From assembly GCF_002008225.1 (NCBI RefSeq), contig NZ_MRDH01000002.1:1-64000 (forward strand): a stretch of DNA of 64,000 nucleotides, written 5' to 3'. This DNA is from Agrobacterium salinitolerans. Lineage in GTDB: Bacteria > Pseudomonadota > Alphaproteobacteria > Rhizobiales > Rhizobiaceae. The translations under genes and the position numbers were made by a program. This document shows positions 36,856 to 47,226 of the stretch, in pieces. Position 1 is the first letter of the stretch, and every line of letters starts with the position of its first letter. Below the pieces are notes generated by a model. The model was not told the origin of the DNA. It made no database searches and was given only the letters and a program-made list of their open reading frames with translations.

Positions 36856-37871
36856 CATTGAACAAGCGCGTTAAAAGCATATCGTCGATACTGAGCAGCG
36901 TCCTCCTGACGCTGTTCGGTTTGATGATCATCACCTTCATGATCGGGCGCGTCATGCCTGTCGATCCCGTCATCGCGGCGGTCGGCGACAATGCGCCCGA
37001 AGACGTCATCGTGCGGGTACGGGCGGAAATGGGTCTCGACCAGCCGCTGGTCGTGCAGTTCTTCCACTATGTCTCGCAGGTCCTGCATGGCGATTTCGGC
37101 AATTCGATCCTGACCCGCAATCCGGTCTGGATCGATATCAAGCGCGTTTTCCCCGCCACCTTCGAACTTGCCACGGCAGCTCTTGTCCTCGCCGCTCTCA
37201 TCGGCATTCCGCTGGGTGTCTGGGCCGCCGTGAAGCAGGGCAAGCTGACCGACCAGGTGATCCGCGTCGTCTGCCTTGCCGGTCACTCCGTGCCGGTCTT
37301 CATGCTGGCGCTGATTTCGCTGCTTGTCTTTTACGCCACGCTCGGCGTTGCACCCGGACCGGGCCGGCAGGACATCATCTATGACGGCATGATCACGCAG
37401 GTCACCGGCCTGATGACGGTCGATACGCTGCTTGCCGGCGACTGGGACGCCTTTTACGACGCCATCGCCCATATGGTGCAGCCCGTCTGCATTCTCGCCT
37501 ATTTCAGCATGGCCTATATCACCCGCATGACGCGCGCCTTCATGATCGACGCGCTGAAGGGCGAATATGTCATCACCGCCCGCGCCAAGGGCCTTTCCGC
37601 CATGACCGTTATATGGGGCCACGCCTTCCCGACGGTCGCCGTGCAGCTCGTTACCGTTCTCGCGCTCACCTATGCTGGCCTTCTCGAAGGTGCCGTGGTG
37701 ACGGAAACCGTCTTCAGCTGGCCCGGCCTCGGCCAATATCTCACCGTCTCGTTGATGAACGCGGACATGAACCCCGTGGTCGGAGCAACACTGTTGATCG
37801 GCTTCATCTATGTCGCCCTCAACCTGCTCGCAGACGTGCTTTACAGAGTTATGGATCCTCGCGTTCGATGA
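36852..37871 (+). CDS. peptide ABC importer permease 1 (DppB type)
   Basis: 339-aa six-helix permease starting at GTG 36852 by a 4-nt overlap. The N-terminal helix (SVLLTLFGLMIITFMIGRVMP), the periplasmic loop with MGLDQPLVVQFFHYVSQVLHGDFGNS, and the EAA-like loop DALKGEYVITARAKGLS are those of DppB proteins. Its stop overlaps the second permease start. Confidence 0.9.
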   Translation: MTLNKRVKSISSILSSVLLTLFGLMIITFMIGRVMPVDPVIAAVGDNAPEDVIVRVRAEMGLDQPLVVQFFHYVSQVLHGDFGNSILTRNPVWIDIKRVFPATFELATAALVLAALIGIPLGVWAAVKQGKLTDQVIRVVCLAGHSVPVFMLALISLLVFYATLGVAPGPGRQDIIYDGMITQVTGLMTVDTLLAGDWDAFYDAIAHMVQPVCILAYFSMAYITRMTRAFMIDALKGEYVITARAKGLSAMTVIWGHAFPTVAVQLVTVLALTYAGLLEGAVVTETVFSWPGLGQYLTVSLMNADMNPVVGATLLIGFIYVALNLLADVLYRVMDPRVR

Positions 37872-38770
37872 TGTTAGCTAATTTCAGAAACTGGGCGCTG
37901 GATGAGACGCCGCATTCGCGAACACAGGCTGCCTGGGGCAACCGGTATCGCATCTGGCTCAATCTCAAGTCCAATCCGCTGGCGGTGGTCGGTCTGACCA
38001 TCATCGTCCTCTTCATCGCCCTGTCGCTGCTGGCGCCGCTGCTCGCGCCCTATGATCCGGCGACGCAGAACCTCGGCAACCGCCTTGCCTTCCCGAGCGC
38101 CGAGCACTGGTTTGGCACGGATGAGCTGGGCCGCGACATTCTCTCGCGCATTCTCTATGGCGGCCGCGTCACGCTCGGCATGGTCATTGCCGTCGTCGTT
38201 CTCGTAGCACCCATCGGTCTCGCCATCGGCTGCATCGCCGGTTATTTTGGCGGTATCGTCGATACGGTGCTAATGCGGGTGACGGATGTGTTCCTGGCCT
38301 TCCCCCGCCTCATCCTCGCGCTGGCCTTTGTTGCGGCGCTGAAGCCGGGCGTCGAAAGCGCCATTCTCGCCATCGCGCTCACCGCATGGCCACCCTATGC
38401 GCGTCTTGCCCGCGCCGAAACCATGACGGTGCGCGGCAGTGATTTCGTCGCGGCCTATCGCCTGACCGGTGCTTCCGCCTGGCGCATCATCGCCCGGCAT
38501 ATCGCGCCGCTCTGCGTGCCGAGCCTTATCGTGCGCATCACGCTCGACATGAGCTCGATCATCATCACGGCTGCCAGCCTCGGCTTCCTCGGCATGGGCG
38601 CGCAGCCGCCTTCGCCGGAATGGGGCGCGATGATTGCGACGGCCAAGCGCTTCATCTTCGAACAATGGTGGGTCGCCACCATTCCCGGCATCGCCATCTT
38701 CCTCGTTTCGCTCGCCTTCAACTTCCTCGGCGATGGCCTGCGCGACGTTCTCGACCCGAAGGGACATTGA
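37868..38770 (+). CDS. peptide ABC importer permease 2 (DppC type)
   Basis: 300-aa permease starting at one of two adjacent ATGs (37868, 37871); 37868 gives the ATGA overlap with permease 1. Typical DppC features include LAPYDPATQNL, HWFGTDELGRDILSRILYGGR and the EAA loop ETMTVRGSDFVAAYRLTGAS. A longer in-frame reading beginning at 37613 lies inside permease 1 and is not a gene. Confidence 0.9.
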   Translation: MMLANFRNWALDETPHSRTQAAWGNRYRIWLNLKSNPLAVVGLTIIVLFIALSLLAPLLAPYDPATQNLGNRLAFPSAEHWFGTDELGRDILSRILYGGRVTLGMVIAVVVLVAPIGLAIGCIAGYFGGIVDTVLMRVTDVFLAFPRLILALAFVAALKPGVESAILAIALTAWPPYARLARAETMTVRGSDFVAAYRLTGASAWRIIARHIAPLCVPSLIVRITLDMSSIIITAASLGFLGMGAQPPSPEWGAMIATAKRFIFEQWWVATIPGIAIFLVSLAFNFLGDGLRDVLDPKGH

Positions 38771-38773
38771 GCC

Positions 38774-39604
38774 ATGCTGGTCGAAATCGAAAATCTGAAG
38801 ATCGCCTTCCAGACCCGCACCAGCCGTTTCGAGGCGGTGCGTGGTGTTTCCATGAAGCTCGGCACCGAAAAGCTCGGGATCGTCGGCGAATCCGGTTCGG
38901 GCAAGAGCCTGACGGCCCGGGCGCTGATGAAGCTTCTGCCCTCCAATGCCGATATCGGGGCCGACAAGCTCGCTTTCGATGGCATTGATGTGCTGTCGGC
39001 CAGCGAAAGGCAGATGCGCCAGATTCGTGGCAAGCGGGCTGGCTTCATTCTGCAGGACCCGAAATATTCGCTGAACCCGGTCAAAACCATGGGTGCGCAG
39101 ATTGCGGAAGCCTGGCGCGCCCATAAGGGCGGCAGCAAGCGTGCCGCCATGGAAGCGGCAATCGCCCTGCTTGATCAGGTGAAGATCCGCAATCCGCGTC
39201 AGGTCGCCGCGTCCTATGCACATGAGGTTTCCGGCGGCATGGGTCAACGTGTCATGATCGCGATGATGCTGGCGCCCGATCCCGAGCTTCTGATCGCCGA
39301 CGAACCGACGAGTGCTCTCGATGCCACGGTGCAGGCGGAAATCCTGCGGCTGATCGAGGAGCTGGTGTCGGAACGCGGCATGGGTCTCATCCTCATCAGC
39401 CACGACCTGCCGCTCGTCTCGCATTTCTGCGACCGCGTCGCCGTGATGTATTCCGGCCGGGTGATGGAGGAGCTGAAAGCGTCCGAACTTCTGAAAGCCG
39501 AACATCCCTATACAAAGGGACTTCTGAACTGCATTCCCTCGCTGACGCATCCGCGTGAGCGTCTTCCCGTTCTCAACCGTGATGCAGCGTGGTCCAGCCA
39601 ATGA
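38774..39604 (+). CDS. peptide ABC importer ATPase 1 (DppD type)
   Basis: 276-aa ATPase: Walker A GESGSGKSLTARA, signature VSGGMGQR (G in place of the usual second Q), Walker B LLIADEPTSALD, H loop LISHDLPLV, and a C-terminal HPYTKGLLNCIPS tail typical of peptide importers. It overlaps the second ATPase gene by 4 nt. Confidence 0.9.
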   Translation: MLVEIENLKIAFQTRTSRFEAVRGVSMKLGTEKLGIVGESGSGKSLTARALMKLLPSNADIGADKLAFDGIDVLSASERQMRQIRGKRAGFILQDPKYSLNPVKTMGAQIAEAWRAHKGGSKRAAMEAAIALLDQVKIRNPRQVAASYAHEVSGGMGQRVMIAMMLAPDPELLIADEPTSALDATVQAEILRLIEELVSERGMGLILISHDLPLVSHFCDRVAVMYSGRVMEELKASELLKAEHPYTKGLLNCIPSLTHPRERLPVLNRDAAWSSQ

Positions 39605-40341
39605 TCGACGTCGAAAACCTCCGTATCAAGTTCGGCGACCGTGAAGTGGTGAAGGGCGTGTCCTTTTCGGTGGAAAAGGGCGGCAGCTTCGGCATCGTCG
39701 GTGAAAGCGGCTCGGGCAAATCCACCATCCTGCGCGCCATGGCCGGGCTCAATGAAAGCTGGGAAGGCCGCATCGCCTTTGCCGGCAAGGACGCGCCGCT
39801 ACGCCGTACGCCGGAATTCTTCCGGCAGGTGCAGATGGTGTTTCAGGACCCCTACGGCTCGCTGCATCCGCGCCAGACCATCGACCGTATTCTCAGCGAA
39901 TTGCCGCTGGTGCACGGCATGGACAATATCGAAAAGCGCATCCAGCAGGCGCTTTCGGATGTGGCGCTGCCGCAGGCCGTGCGTTTCCGGTTCCCGCACC
40001 AGCTTTCCGGCGGCCAGCGCCAGCGCGTGGCGATTGCCCGTGCCCTGATCGCCGACCCTCAGGTGCTGCTGCTCGATGAGCCGACCTCGGCGCTCGATGT
40101 CTCGGTACAGGCGGAAATCCTGAACCTGTTGCAGGACCTGCGTGCCGCGCGCAATCTCACCTATATTCTCGTCAGCCACAATCTGGCTGTCATCGCGCAT
40201 CTGTGCCCGCAGGTTGGCGTGATGCTGAACGGGGAAATGGTGGAGCAACTGAGCGCGGGTGATCTGCGCGAGGGCCGCACGAAACATCCGCATACGGAAG
40301 AGCTGCGCAGCCTGAGCATTCGGCTGGAAGAACCGGCCTGA
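39601..40341 (+). CDS. peptide ABC importer ATPase 2 (DppF type)
   Basis: 250-aa ATPase: Walker A GESGSGKSTILRA, Q loop MVFQDPYGSLHPRQT, signature LSGGQRQR, Walker B VLLLDEPTSALD, H loop LVSHNLAVI. I take ATG 39601 (MIDVENL), which gives the ATGA overlap. It closes a five-gene importer operon; a RIME-type palindrome follows. Confidence 0.9.
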   Translation: MIDVENLRIKFGDREVVKGVSFSVEKGGSFGIVGESGSGKSTILRAMAGLNESWEGRIAFAGKDAPLRRTPEFFRQVQMVFQDPYGSLHPRQTIDRILSELPLVHGMDNIEKRIQQALSDVALPQAVRFRFPHQLSGGQRQRVAIARALIADPQVLLLDEPTSALDVSVQAEILNLLQDLRAARNLTYILVSHNLAVIAHLCPQVGVMLNGEMVEQLSAGDLREGRTKHPHTEELRSLSIRLEEPA

Positions 40342-40376
40342 GGTCGGGGCGCTAGTAGATCGAGTGGGTGCTGCTC

Positions 40377-40502
40377 GTTTCTTCTCCCCGTCGGGGAGAA
40401 GTCCGCGGCAGCGGGATGAGGGGGCAAGCTCTCAGTTTATCGCTGACGTTGCCCCCTCATCCGACCCTTCGGGCCACCTTCTCCCCGGCGGGGAGAAGAA
40501 AC
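40377..40502. repeat. RIME-type rhizobial intergenic mosaic palindrome
   Basis: About 126 nt. The outer ends GTTTCTTCTCCCC and GGGGAGAAGAAAC are reverse complements. Each end is itself a hairpin (CTTCTCCCC with GGGGAGAAG). An inner pair TGAGGGGGCAA and TTGCCCCCTCA frames the centre. This nested structure matches the RIME elements scattered through Rhizobium and Agrobacterium intergenic regions. It lies between the importer operon and the D-aminopeptidase-like gene and may act as a transcript end. Confidence 0.8.
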
Positions 40503-40573
40503 AAGCTGCGATGGCGGCGATAAACCGTTGTCCTCGCGTGTGCATTCGACCCATAAACACACGAGACCAAACC

Positions 40574-42085
40574 ATGCCACATCAATTCGATTGGAACGCC
40601 GCGTCAACCCTTTCAGAGACCTTCGTCTCGCAATGGGCGGGCAACGAGCCGGGCGGAGCGGTCATTGGTTTTGATCTCGATGGCATTCGTTTTGCCCATG
40701 CGGGCGGCGTCGAAAGTCTCTCGACCTTCGCACCCTTCACGCCGCAGAGCGTGGTGCGTTATGCCTCCGTCACCAAACACGTTTTCTGCGCCATGGTGCT
40801 CGCCCATTCCGATCTGATCGGGCTCAACGATCCGCTCGGCAAACATCTGCCGGAGCTGCAATCGCCGCTGCGCGACGTTACGGTCGGGCAGGCGCTGGAT
40901 ATGAGCGGCGGCCTGCCGGATACGCGCGAATGCCTGTCGCTGCTTGGTCTTTCCGTCTATACCGAAACGAAGGCTGGCCCGCTTCTCGATTATCTCACGC
41001 GTCTGACCCGGTTGAACTTTCCAGCCGGCAGCGAGGTTTCCTATTCCAATACGGGCTATCGTCTCGTGGAAGCGGCGCTGGAGCGCCGGGGTTTCCGTTT
41101 CGATGATTTCGTGCAGGGGCAGATTGCGAGCCCCTTTGGTGTTTTCCTGAAGGCGCCTGATGTCTGGAACGACCCTGTCGACGGTCTCGTACCGGGTTAC
41201 TGGAAGTCCGAAGAGAACTGGCAGCTGTCGGCCGCTGGCCTGCATATCTCCGCCTCCGGCAGTCTTGCCGGCAGTGCCGAGGCGCTGACCCGCTGGCTGC
41301 AGGGACTGATGCGGGGTGAGGGCAGCTTTGCCGATGTTCTGGGCAGGCTCTCCGCCGTGCGGCCACTCGCCGATGGGCGGATGAGCGAATATGGACTTGG
41401 CCTGCGCTGGTCGCATCTCGGTGACCGGCGTTTCGTTGGCCATGGCGGTTCGCATCCCGGCTACAAGACCTATTTTCTGCTCGACCCTGAAAACGGCACT
41501 GGCTTCGTCGTGGTGTCGAACCGCGAGGACACCAATGGCTTCAAGATCGCGCTGGAAAGTATGGCGGCCTTGACCGGCCTGCCTCTGCCGAAACCCGCGG
41601 CCAGCCTGCCCGACGGTCTTTACGCTACGGAAAGCGGTCCTTGGTGGCTGGAGATCAAGGGCAGCACATCCACTTTCATCGATGGTGACGACACGCTTTA
41701 CGAGGATGCCGACGGCTGGGTCTCGTCGCGTTCGGCATCCTCGCCCATGCGACTGAGGTTCGATGGCGAAGCGATCATTGGCGAGGCGGGCCATGCGGCC
41801 CGACGCTTCCTGCCTGTTGGCGAGCATGCCGTGCCGGATGATCTTTCGGGGTTGTGGCGCTCCGATGAGGGCGCCGAATTTTCGATCAGCGGTTCGTCGC
41901 TGACGATGGGCATCGGCCCGACGCGTCGCAGCATGCCTCTGAAGGCGCTCGGCAATGGTCGTTTCCTCTTCACGCTGATTGACGGGCCATGGACGAAGCG
42001 CGTCTGCCTCAATCGCCTGGGCGATGATCGGATCGAGCTGGTTTCCAGTCGGGCGCGGATGATCGAATATTCGAGGGGCCTTTAA
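40574..42085 (+). CDS. S12-family D-aminopeptidase-like serine hydrolase
   Basis: 503-aa enzyme from ATG 40574; an in-frame start at 40364 would run through the RIME repeat. The N-terminal beta-lactamase/PBP-fold domain has S65-x-x-K68 (YASVTK), Y157-S-N159 (SYSNTGY) and a third motif GHGGSHPG. About 150 residues of beta-rich C-terminal domain follow, as in the two lipocalin-like barrels of Ochrobactrum D-aminopeptidase (520 aa). That enzyme releases N-terminal D-amino acids from peptides. No signal peptide. Specificity is inferred. Confidence 0.78.
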   Translation: MPHQFDWNAASTLSETFVSQWAGNEPGGAVIGFDLDGIRFAHAGGVESLSTFAPFTPQSVVRYASVTKHVFCAMVLAHSDLIGLNDPLGKHLPELQSPLRDVTVGQALDMSGGLPDTRECLSLLGLSVYTETKAGPLLDYLTRLTRLNFPAGSEVSYSNTGYRLVEAALERRGFRFDDFVQGQIASPFGVFLKAPDVWNDPVDGLVPGYWKSEENWQLSAAGLHISASGSLAGSAEALTRWLQGLMRGEGSFADVLGRLSAVRPLADGRMSEYGLGLRWSHLGDRRFVGHGGSHPGYKTYFLLDPENGTGFVVVSNREDTNGFKIALESMAALTGLPLPKPAASLPDGLYATESGPWWLEIKGSTSTFIDGDDTLYEDADGWVSSRSASSPMRLRFDGEAIIGEAGHAARRFLPVGEHAVPDDLSGLWRSDEGAEFSISGSSLTMGIGPTRRSMPLKALGNGRFLFTLIDGPWTKRVCLNRLGDDRIELVSSRARMIEYSRGL

Positions 42086-42168
42086 AAGGGTTTCATTCAC
42101 CTCCCATTGCTCCTAATAAAGACGCTTTCCGGATAAACGGATAAGATGTTTTGTTGGGAGTGTGAGCC

Positions 42169-43065
42169 TTGGAAGTCAAATGGCTCGAGGATTTCCTGGC
42201 GCTGGCCGGAACGCTCAATTTCTCGAAGGCGGCGGATGAGCGGCATGTGACGCAATCCGCCTTCAGCCGGCGCATCAAGCAGCTGGAAGCCTGGGTAGGC
42301 GCGACGCTGGTCGACCGCGCATCCTATCCCTCACGATTGACGGAGGCAGGAGCGAAGTTCGTGCCAGTAGCGCAGGAGACGCTCAAACAGCTCTACCATG
42401 CGCGGCGCACCCTGTTACAGGAAGATGGCGAGGATGCGAAGACCGTACGGCTGACCGCCCTCCATACTCTGTCCTTCACCTTTTTTCCTGGCTGGTTGAA
42501 ACGGGTGAATGACACAGCTGGCCCCCTGTTTTCCGTGCTGCGGCCCGACTCCGGCAGCATGGAGGAAAACCTCAACTCGCTGGTGGACGGGCAGAGCGAT
42601 TTTCTTCTGACCTATGCCCATCACGAAGTGCCGATGCTGCTCGATGCGCAACTGTTCGAATTCCGTCTGCTCGGGGCGGAAAACATCATTCCCGTTTCAG
42701 CGCCCACTCAGGATGGCGCACCGCTGCATGCGCTGGTGGAAAATGCGAAAAAACCCTTTGCCTATCTGGATTATGAAAAAGCCTCGTTCTTCGGGCCGCT
42801 GCTGCGCGATCTCTTAAGCGCGCGGTTGCCGCAATTCGAGCGTGTGCATGAGGGCAGCATGTCGGTGGGGCTGAAAGCCATGGCGATGGCCGGCTGGGGT
42901 GTCGCCTGGGTGCCGGAAAGCCTGATGCGGCAGGAGCTGGATAGCGGCGCTCTGGTGCGCGCCGCCGATGACAGTTTCGATATTGCCGTCGATATCCGGC
43001 TCTATCGTTCCAAAGAGAACCGCCGGCCCGTTGTCGAGCGCATCTGGGCGGTTCTCGAAGGCTGA
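42169..43065 (+). CDS. LysR-family regulator
   Basis: 298 aa starting at TTG 42169 (no ATG nearby). The N-terminal helix-turn-helix is LNFSKAADERHVTQSAFSRRIKQLE. The DNA-binding part resembles the HypT/QseD subgroup. It sits between the D-aminopeptidase-like gene and the D-amino acid transaminase gene and is the only regulator in this island, so it may control it. Confidence 0.85.
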   Translation: MEVKWLEDFLALAGTLNFSKAADERHVTQSAFSRRIKQLEAWVGATLVDRASYPSRLTEAGAKFVPVAQETLKQLYHARRTLLQEDGEDAKTVRLTALHTLSFTFFPGWLKRVNDTAGPLFSVLRPDSGSMEENLNSLVDGQSDFLLTYAHHEVPMLLDAQLFEFRLLGAENIIPVSAPTQDGAPLHALVENAKKPFAYLDYEKASFFGPLLRDLLSARLPQFERVHEGSMSVGLKAMAMAGWGVAWVPESLMRQELDSGALVRAADDSFDIAVDIRLYRSKENRRPVVERIWAVLEG

Positions 43066-43072
43066 TACCTGC

Positions 43073-43939
43073 TTAAATCGCCGTACGGCGGGCGTTTTCG
43101 AGGTAGAGCGCGCGCAGGCGGCTCACCATCGGGCCGGGCTTGCCGTTGCCCACCGGCTTGCCGTCGATCTTCGTTACCGAGACGACGAAGTTGGAGGCGC
43201 TGGTCAGGCATGCTTCGTCGGCATTCATCGCTTCTTCGAGCGTGAAGGGGCGTTCTTCCAGCGTAAACCCGGCCTCCTTGGCCAATTGCAGAGCGGCAAG
43301 GCGGGTGCAGCCGGGCAGGGTCTTGTTGCTGTTGCCGCGGGTGATGATCTTTTTATCGGCGGTGACGATATAAGCGGTCGAGGACGCGCCTTCGGTGACG
43401 AAACCGTCCTCGATCATCCACGCCTCGTCACAGCCCTCGGCCTTGGCGATGCGCTTGGCCATGACCTGTGGCAGCAGGCAGACGGTCTTGATGTCACGAC
43501 GTTCCCAGCGCTGGTCGGGAACCGATTTGACGGCGATACCGGCCTCCTCGACGGCGGTGCCAAGCAGCTTTTTTGCCTGGGTGAACATGACCAGTGTCGG
43601 TTTCAGATCGGCGGAGAACAGGAAGTTGCGGTCTTCGGCGCCACGCGTCAGCTGCAGATAGATCATGCCTTCGACGAGATTGTTGTCGGCGATCAGGCGA
43701 CGTTCGGCTTCAACGATCTCTTTCGTCGTGACCGGCAGGGCCACATCGATTTCACGGGCGCTGCGTTCCAGCCGGGTCATATGCAGGTCGCTGTCGATCA
43801 GCTTGCCTTCCAGAACCGACGTGACTTCGTAAATTCCGTCGCCGAACAGGAAACCGCGGTCGAAGATGGAAAGGCGGGCGTCCGCTTCGGGCAGAAATTC
43901 GCCGTTGACGTAAACGATGCGGCCGGATGGGCTGGTCAT
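43073..43939 (-). CDS. dat: D-amino acid transaminase (class IV PLP aminotransferase)
   Basis: 288 aa from ATG 43939. Fold-type IV enzyme: IVYVNGEFLPEADARLSIFDRGFLFGDGIYEV is the N-terminal signature (10-38, given here only as landmarks F15, D20, F30, D34), with PLP lysine K151 in RRDIKTVCLLPQ and phosphate site GASSTAYIV. The class IV D-alanine transaminases interconvert D-amino acids and 2-oxo acids. The dipeptidases and D-aminopeptidase nearby would feed it free D-amino acids. It follows dmpA by 19 nt on the same strand. A branched-chain or 4-amino-4-deoxychorismate enzyme is less likely. Confidence 0.82.
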   Translation of the reverse strand: MTSPSGRIVYVNGEFLPEADARLSIFDRGFLFGDGIYEVTSVLEGKLIDSDLHMTRLERSAREIDVALPVTTKEIVEAERRLIADNNLVEGMIYLQLTRGAEDRNFLFSADLKPTLVMFTQAKKLLGTAVEEAGIAVKSVPDQRWERRDIKTVCLLPQVMAKRIAKAEGCDEAWMIEDGFVTEGASSTAYIVTADKKIITRGNSNKTLPGCTRLAALQLAKEAGFTLEERPFTLEEAMNADEACLTSASNFVVSVTKIDGKPVGNGKPGPMVSRLRALYLENARRTAI

Positions 43940-43958
43940 GAAAACTCCGTCTGGAAGA

Positions 43959-45017
43959 TCAGGCTGAAACAAGGGTTTTAAGGGTGTCGATGGAAATGGC
44001 TTCAACCGTGGCGGCCTTGCCGGTGCCGGCATTGAAGCCCGTAGTCGTGGTTGCTGCGCAGAGCGAATTGAGGATCGCCTCCTCCGTCGCCTCAATCGCA
44101 GCTTCGAAGAGCGGCGAAATCGCATCGTTGGAAAGTTCTGGATAGTCCGCGACGGTATTGCGGCGCGCAGGCGTGCGACGCAGCCGCTCATCGGTGGAAA
44201 AGGCCAGCGAATAGTCACCGGAGCCGTTGCTGAGTGCGGCGCCCGTGCGGGCCAGTCCACCGAAGCTTCTGGCAGCGAGGCGCTTCAGATTGCGGGGGGA
44301 GAGCGGCGCATCGGTTGCGACCACGATAACGATGGAGCCGTCCTTGTCTTTATGCTCAGGGCTGACATAGGGCTTACCGCAGACCAGCAGATGGCCACCA
44401 TAATTGGACTGCACGAGAACGCCGAGCGTGTAAGTCTCCCCGGCGATGGGGACGATGCGGGATGCGGTGCCTATGCCGCCTTTCATGCCGAAGGCGACCG
44501 TGCCCGTTCCGGCGCCAACGCCACCCTCGGCCACCGGGCCTGTGGTAGCGTTTTTCAGCGCGGCCGAGATCTCCTCGACGGTCGGGCGGCTGGCGCGGAT
44601 GTCATTCAGGCGGGAATCGTTGGTCTCTCCGACCACCGAGTTGATCGACACCACTTTTTCATTGCCCGGCTGTGCCAGAGTATGGCGGTTGATTGCCTCA
44701 ATGGCCCGGCCTGTCGCCAGCGTGTTGGTAAGGATAACGGGCGTTTCGAGTTCGCCGAGTTCGTCGATCTGGGTCGAACCGGCAAATTTTCCGAAGCCGT
44801 TATAGACGGCGAAGGCGGCGGGCACCTTGTCCTGAAAAAGATTGCCGCCATGCGGCAGGATCGCGGTTGCGCCGGTGCGGATCGTCTCGCCTTCAATCAC
44901 TGTGGAATGGCCGATGGTCACGCCTTCGACATCGGTGATGGCGTTGAGCGGGCCGGTATCGAAATGGCCGGGCCGGAAACCGATATCGCGCAGTCTCGGG
45001 CGGGTCGTCTGATGCAT
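43959..45017 (-). CDS. dmpA: P1-family aminopeptidase (DmpA-like, L-aminopeptidase/D-esterase)
   Basis: About 352 aa. N-terminal nucleophile hydrolase that self-cleaves before a serine. The cleavage region reads ALSNGSGDYSLAFST, with the G-S bond of NGSGD as the likely site. N-terminal blocks include GPLNAITDVEGVTIGHSTV and GGVGAGTGTVAFGMKGGIGTAS. The family releases N-terminal L-residues and shows D-peptide/ester or beta-peptide activity. I use ATG 45017; an in-frame ATG at 45071 is possible, and neither has a strong ribosome site. It is followed at once by dat. Confidence 0.83.
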   Translation of the reverse strand: MHQTTRPRLRDIGFRPGHFDTGPLNAITDVEGVTIGHSTVIEGETIRTGATAILPHGGNLFQDKVPAAFAVYNGFGKFAGSTQIDELGELETPVILTNTLATGRAIEAINRHTLAQPGNEKVVSINSVVGETNDSRLNDIRASRPTVEEISAALKNATTGPVAEGGVGAGTGTVAFGMKGGIGTASRIVPIAGETYTLGVLVQSNYGGHLLVCGKPYVSPEHKDKDGSIVIVVATDAPLSPRNLKRLAARSFGGLARTGAALSNGSGDYSLAFSTDERLRRTPARRNTVADYPELSNDAISPLFEAAIEATEEAILNSLCAATTTTGFNAGTGKAATVEAISIDTLKTLVSA

Positions 45018-45161
45018 CGGGCGATCACTTTTGCGGAATGCGGGCTCAAGCTGGAACAGGCGCGGCTTCATGAAAAGCTTTGCTCTGACTTGACGTTAGC
45101 CTAGTTCGCCGTGAAACGGCATCGCAAAAATGGAATAGTTTTATGCGGGCAATGGATGCGC

Positions 45162-46121
45162 TCAGGAGGCGCGCAACGCGGCTTCGCCTTCCCGCTCCAG
45201 CCATTGCCGCATCGCGTCTTCCGTTTCTCCGCGGGTCGGCGCGCCGATGCGGCCGCCGAAGACGGTGCATTTGAGCGCGGCGGCAACGGAGGAGAGGCGG
45301 ATGGCGGCGCGGCTTTGCATGCCCTCAGCCATCGCCAGCGCAAAGGTGCCGTGGAAGATATCGCCCGCCGCCAGCGTATCCACTGCCTTGACCTGCATCG
45401 TCGTCTGGAAATGCACCGCCGGATCGCCGGCCTCCGTCCACCAGCAGCCCGCCGGACCGGCGGTGACGGCGATGAAGGTTTGCGGATGACGGGCGTGTAG
45501 CACCGGTAGCATGTCTTTTACAGTTTCGATGCCCGTCATCCGGGCGGCGGCGGGTTCGGAAAAGACGATATGGGTTGCGGCAGGGGCGAGCTTCTCCAGC
45601 GTTTCCACCGGTGCAACGTCGCCATCCAGAATGGCGGGTTTGCCGAGCGTACGCGCCACATCAAGGACATCAAGCGCCAGTTCCGGCCAGCGAACATCAA
45701 CGAGAACGGCATCAAAGGGGGCAATATCTTCCGGCGTGCAGGCGCGTTTTTTCTCGTGCAGGCGGTGATCGTAGAAAGGCACGATCAGCCTTTCACCACG
45801 ATCATCGATGATGATCGTCGAGAGTGCCGAGCGCGCGCCGGAAGCAACGGTCATGCCGGCAACATCGATGCCGCTTTCGGAGAGATCGCGCAGGATACGG
45901 CTTCCGGTCTCGTCGTCGCCCACCGCACCCCACAGGCTGGCGTGGCCGCCCATGCGATGGACGGCATAGGCGGCGCTGGAGGCCATGCCTTCGGCGATCT
46001 GCAGCATCTCATAGGGCAGGACCTTGCCTTCGCCCTTCGGCATGTCTGCCACGCGAAACAGGGTGTCGAGCACGGCGGCACCCACGCAGAGCACATGCTT
46101 GCCGCCCGCTTCCTTTACCAT
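45162..46121 (-). CDS. PfkB-family sugar kinase, YihV (sulfofructose kinase)-like
   Basis: 319-aa ribokinase-fold kinase. Landmarks shared with YihV: VLVDVRWPELALDV, AILDGDVAPVETL, FSEPAAARMTG and VAAALKCTVFGGRIGAPT. The catalytic motif reads DTLAAGDIFHG, where most PfkB kinases have DTTGAGD. It follows the ATPase gene by 20 nt, as last gene of the CUT1 operon. YihV phosphorylates sulfofructose; whether this protein uses a sulfosugar, 2-keto-3-deoxy acid or another ketose is not shown by sequence alone. Confidence 0.82.
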   Translation of the reverse strand: MVKEAGGKHVLCVGAAVLDTLFRVADMPKGEGKVLPYEMLQIAEGMASSAAYAVHRMGGHASLWGAVGDDETGSRILRDLSESGIDVAGMTVASGARSALSTIIIDDRGERLIVPFYDHRLHEKKRACTPEDIAPFDAVLVDVRWPELALDVLDVARTLGKPAILDGDVAPVETLEKLAPAATHIVFSEPAAARMTGIETVKDMLPVLHARHPQTFIAVTAGPAGCWWTEAGDPAVHFQTTMQVKAVDTLAAGDIFHGTFALAMAEGMQSRAAIRLSSVAAALKCTVFGGRIGAPTRGETEDAMRQWLEREGEAALRAS

Positions 46122-46141
46122 TCTCTCCGCTCCCGCCGTGT

Positions 46142-47200
<1,059 letters not shown>

Positions 47201-47226
47201 GTTTTGGTTCCCGTTATAATTTGAAT

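Noticed and set aside
37613-37867. N-terminal extension of the second peptide permease
   Set aside because: It lies inside permease 1 and reads as arginine-rich out-of-frame sequence.
40364-40573. N-terminal extension of the D-aminopeptidase-like protein
   Set aside because: The extension is a translation of the RIME palindrome.
43940-44260. N-terminal extension of the D-amino acid transaminase frame
   Set aside because: It overlaps dmpA in another frame; the family start matches ATG 43939.
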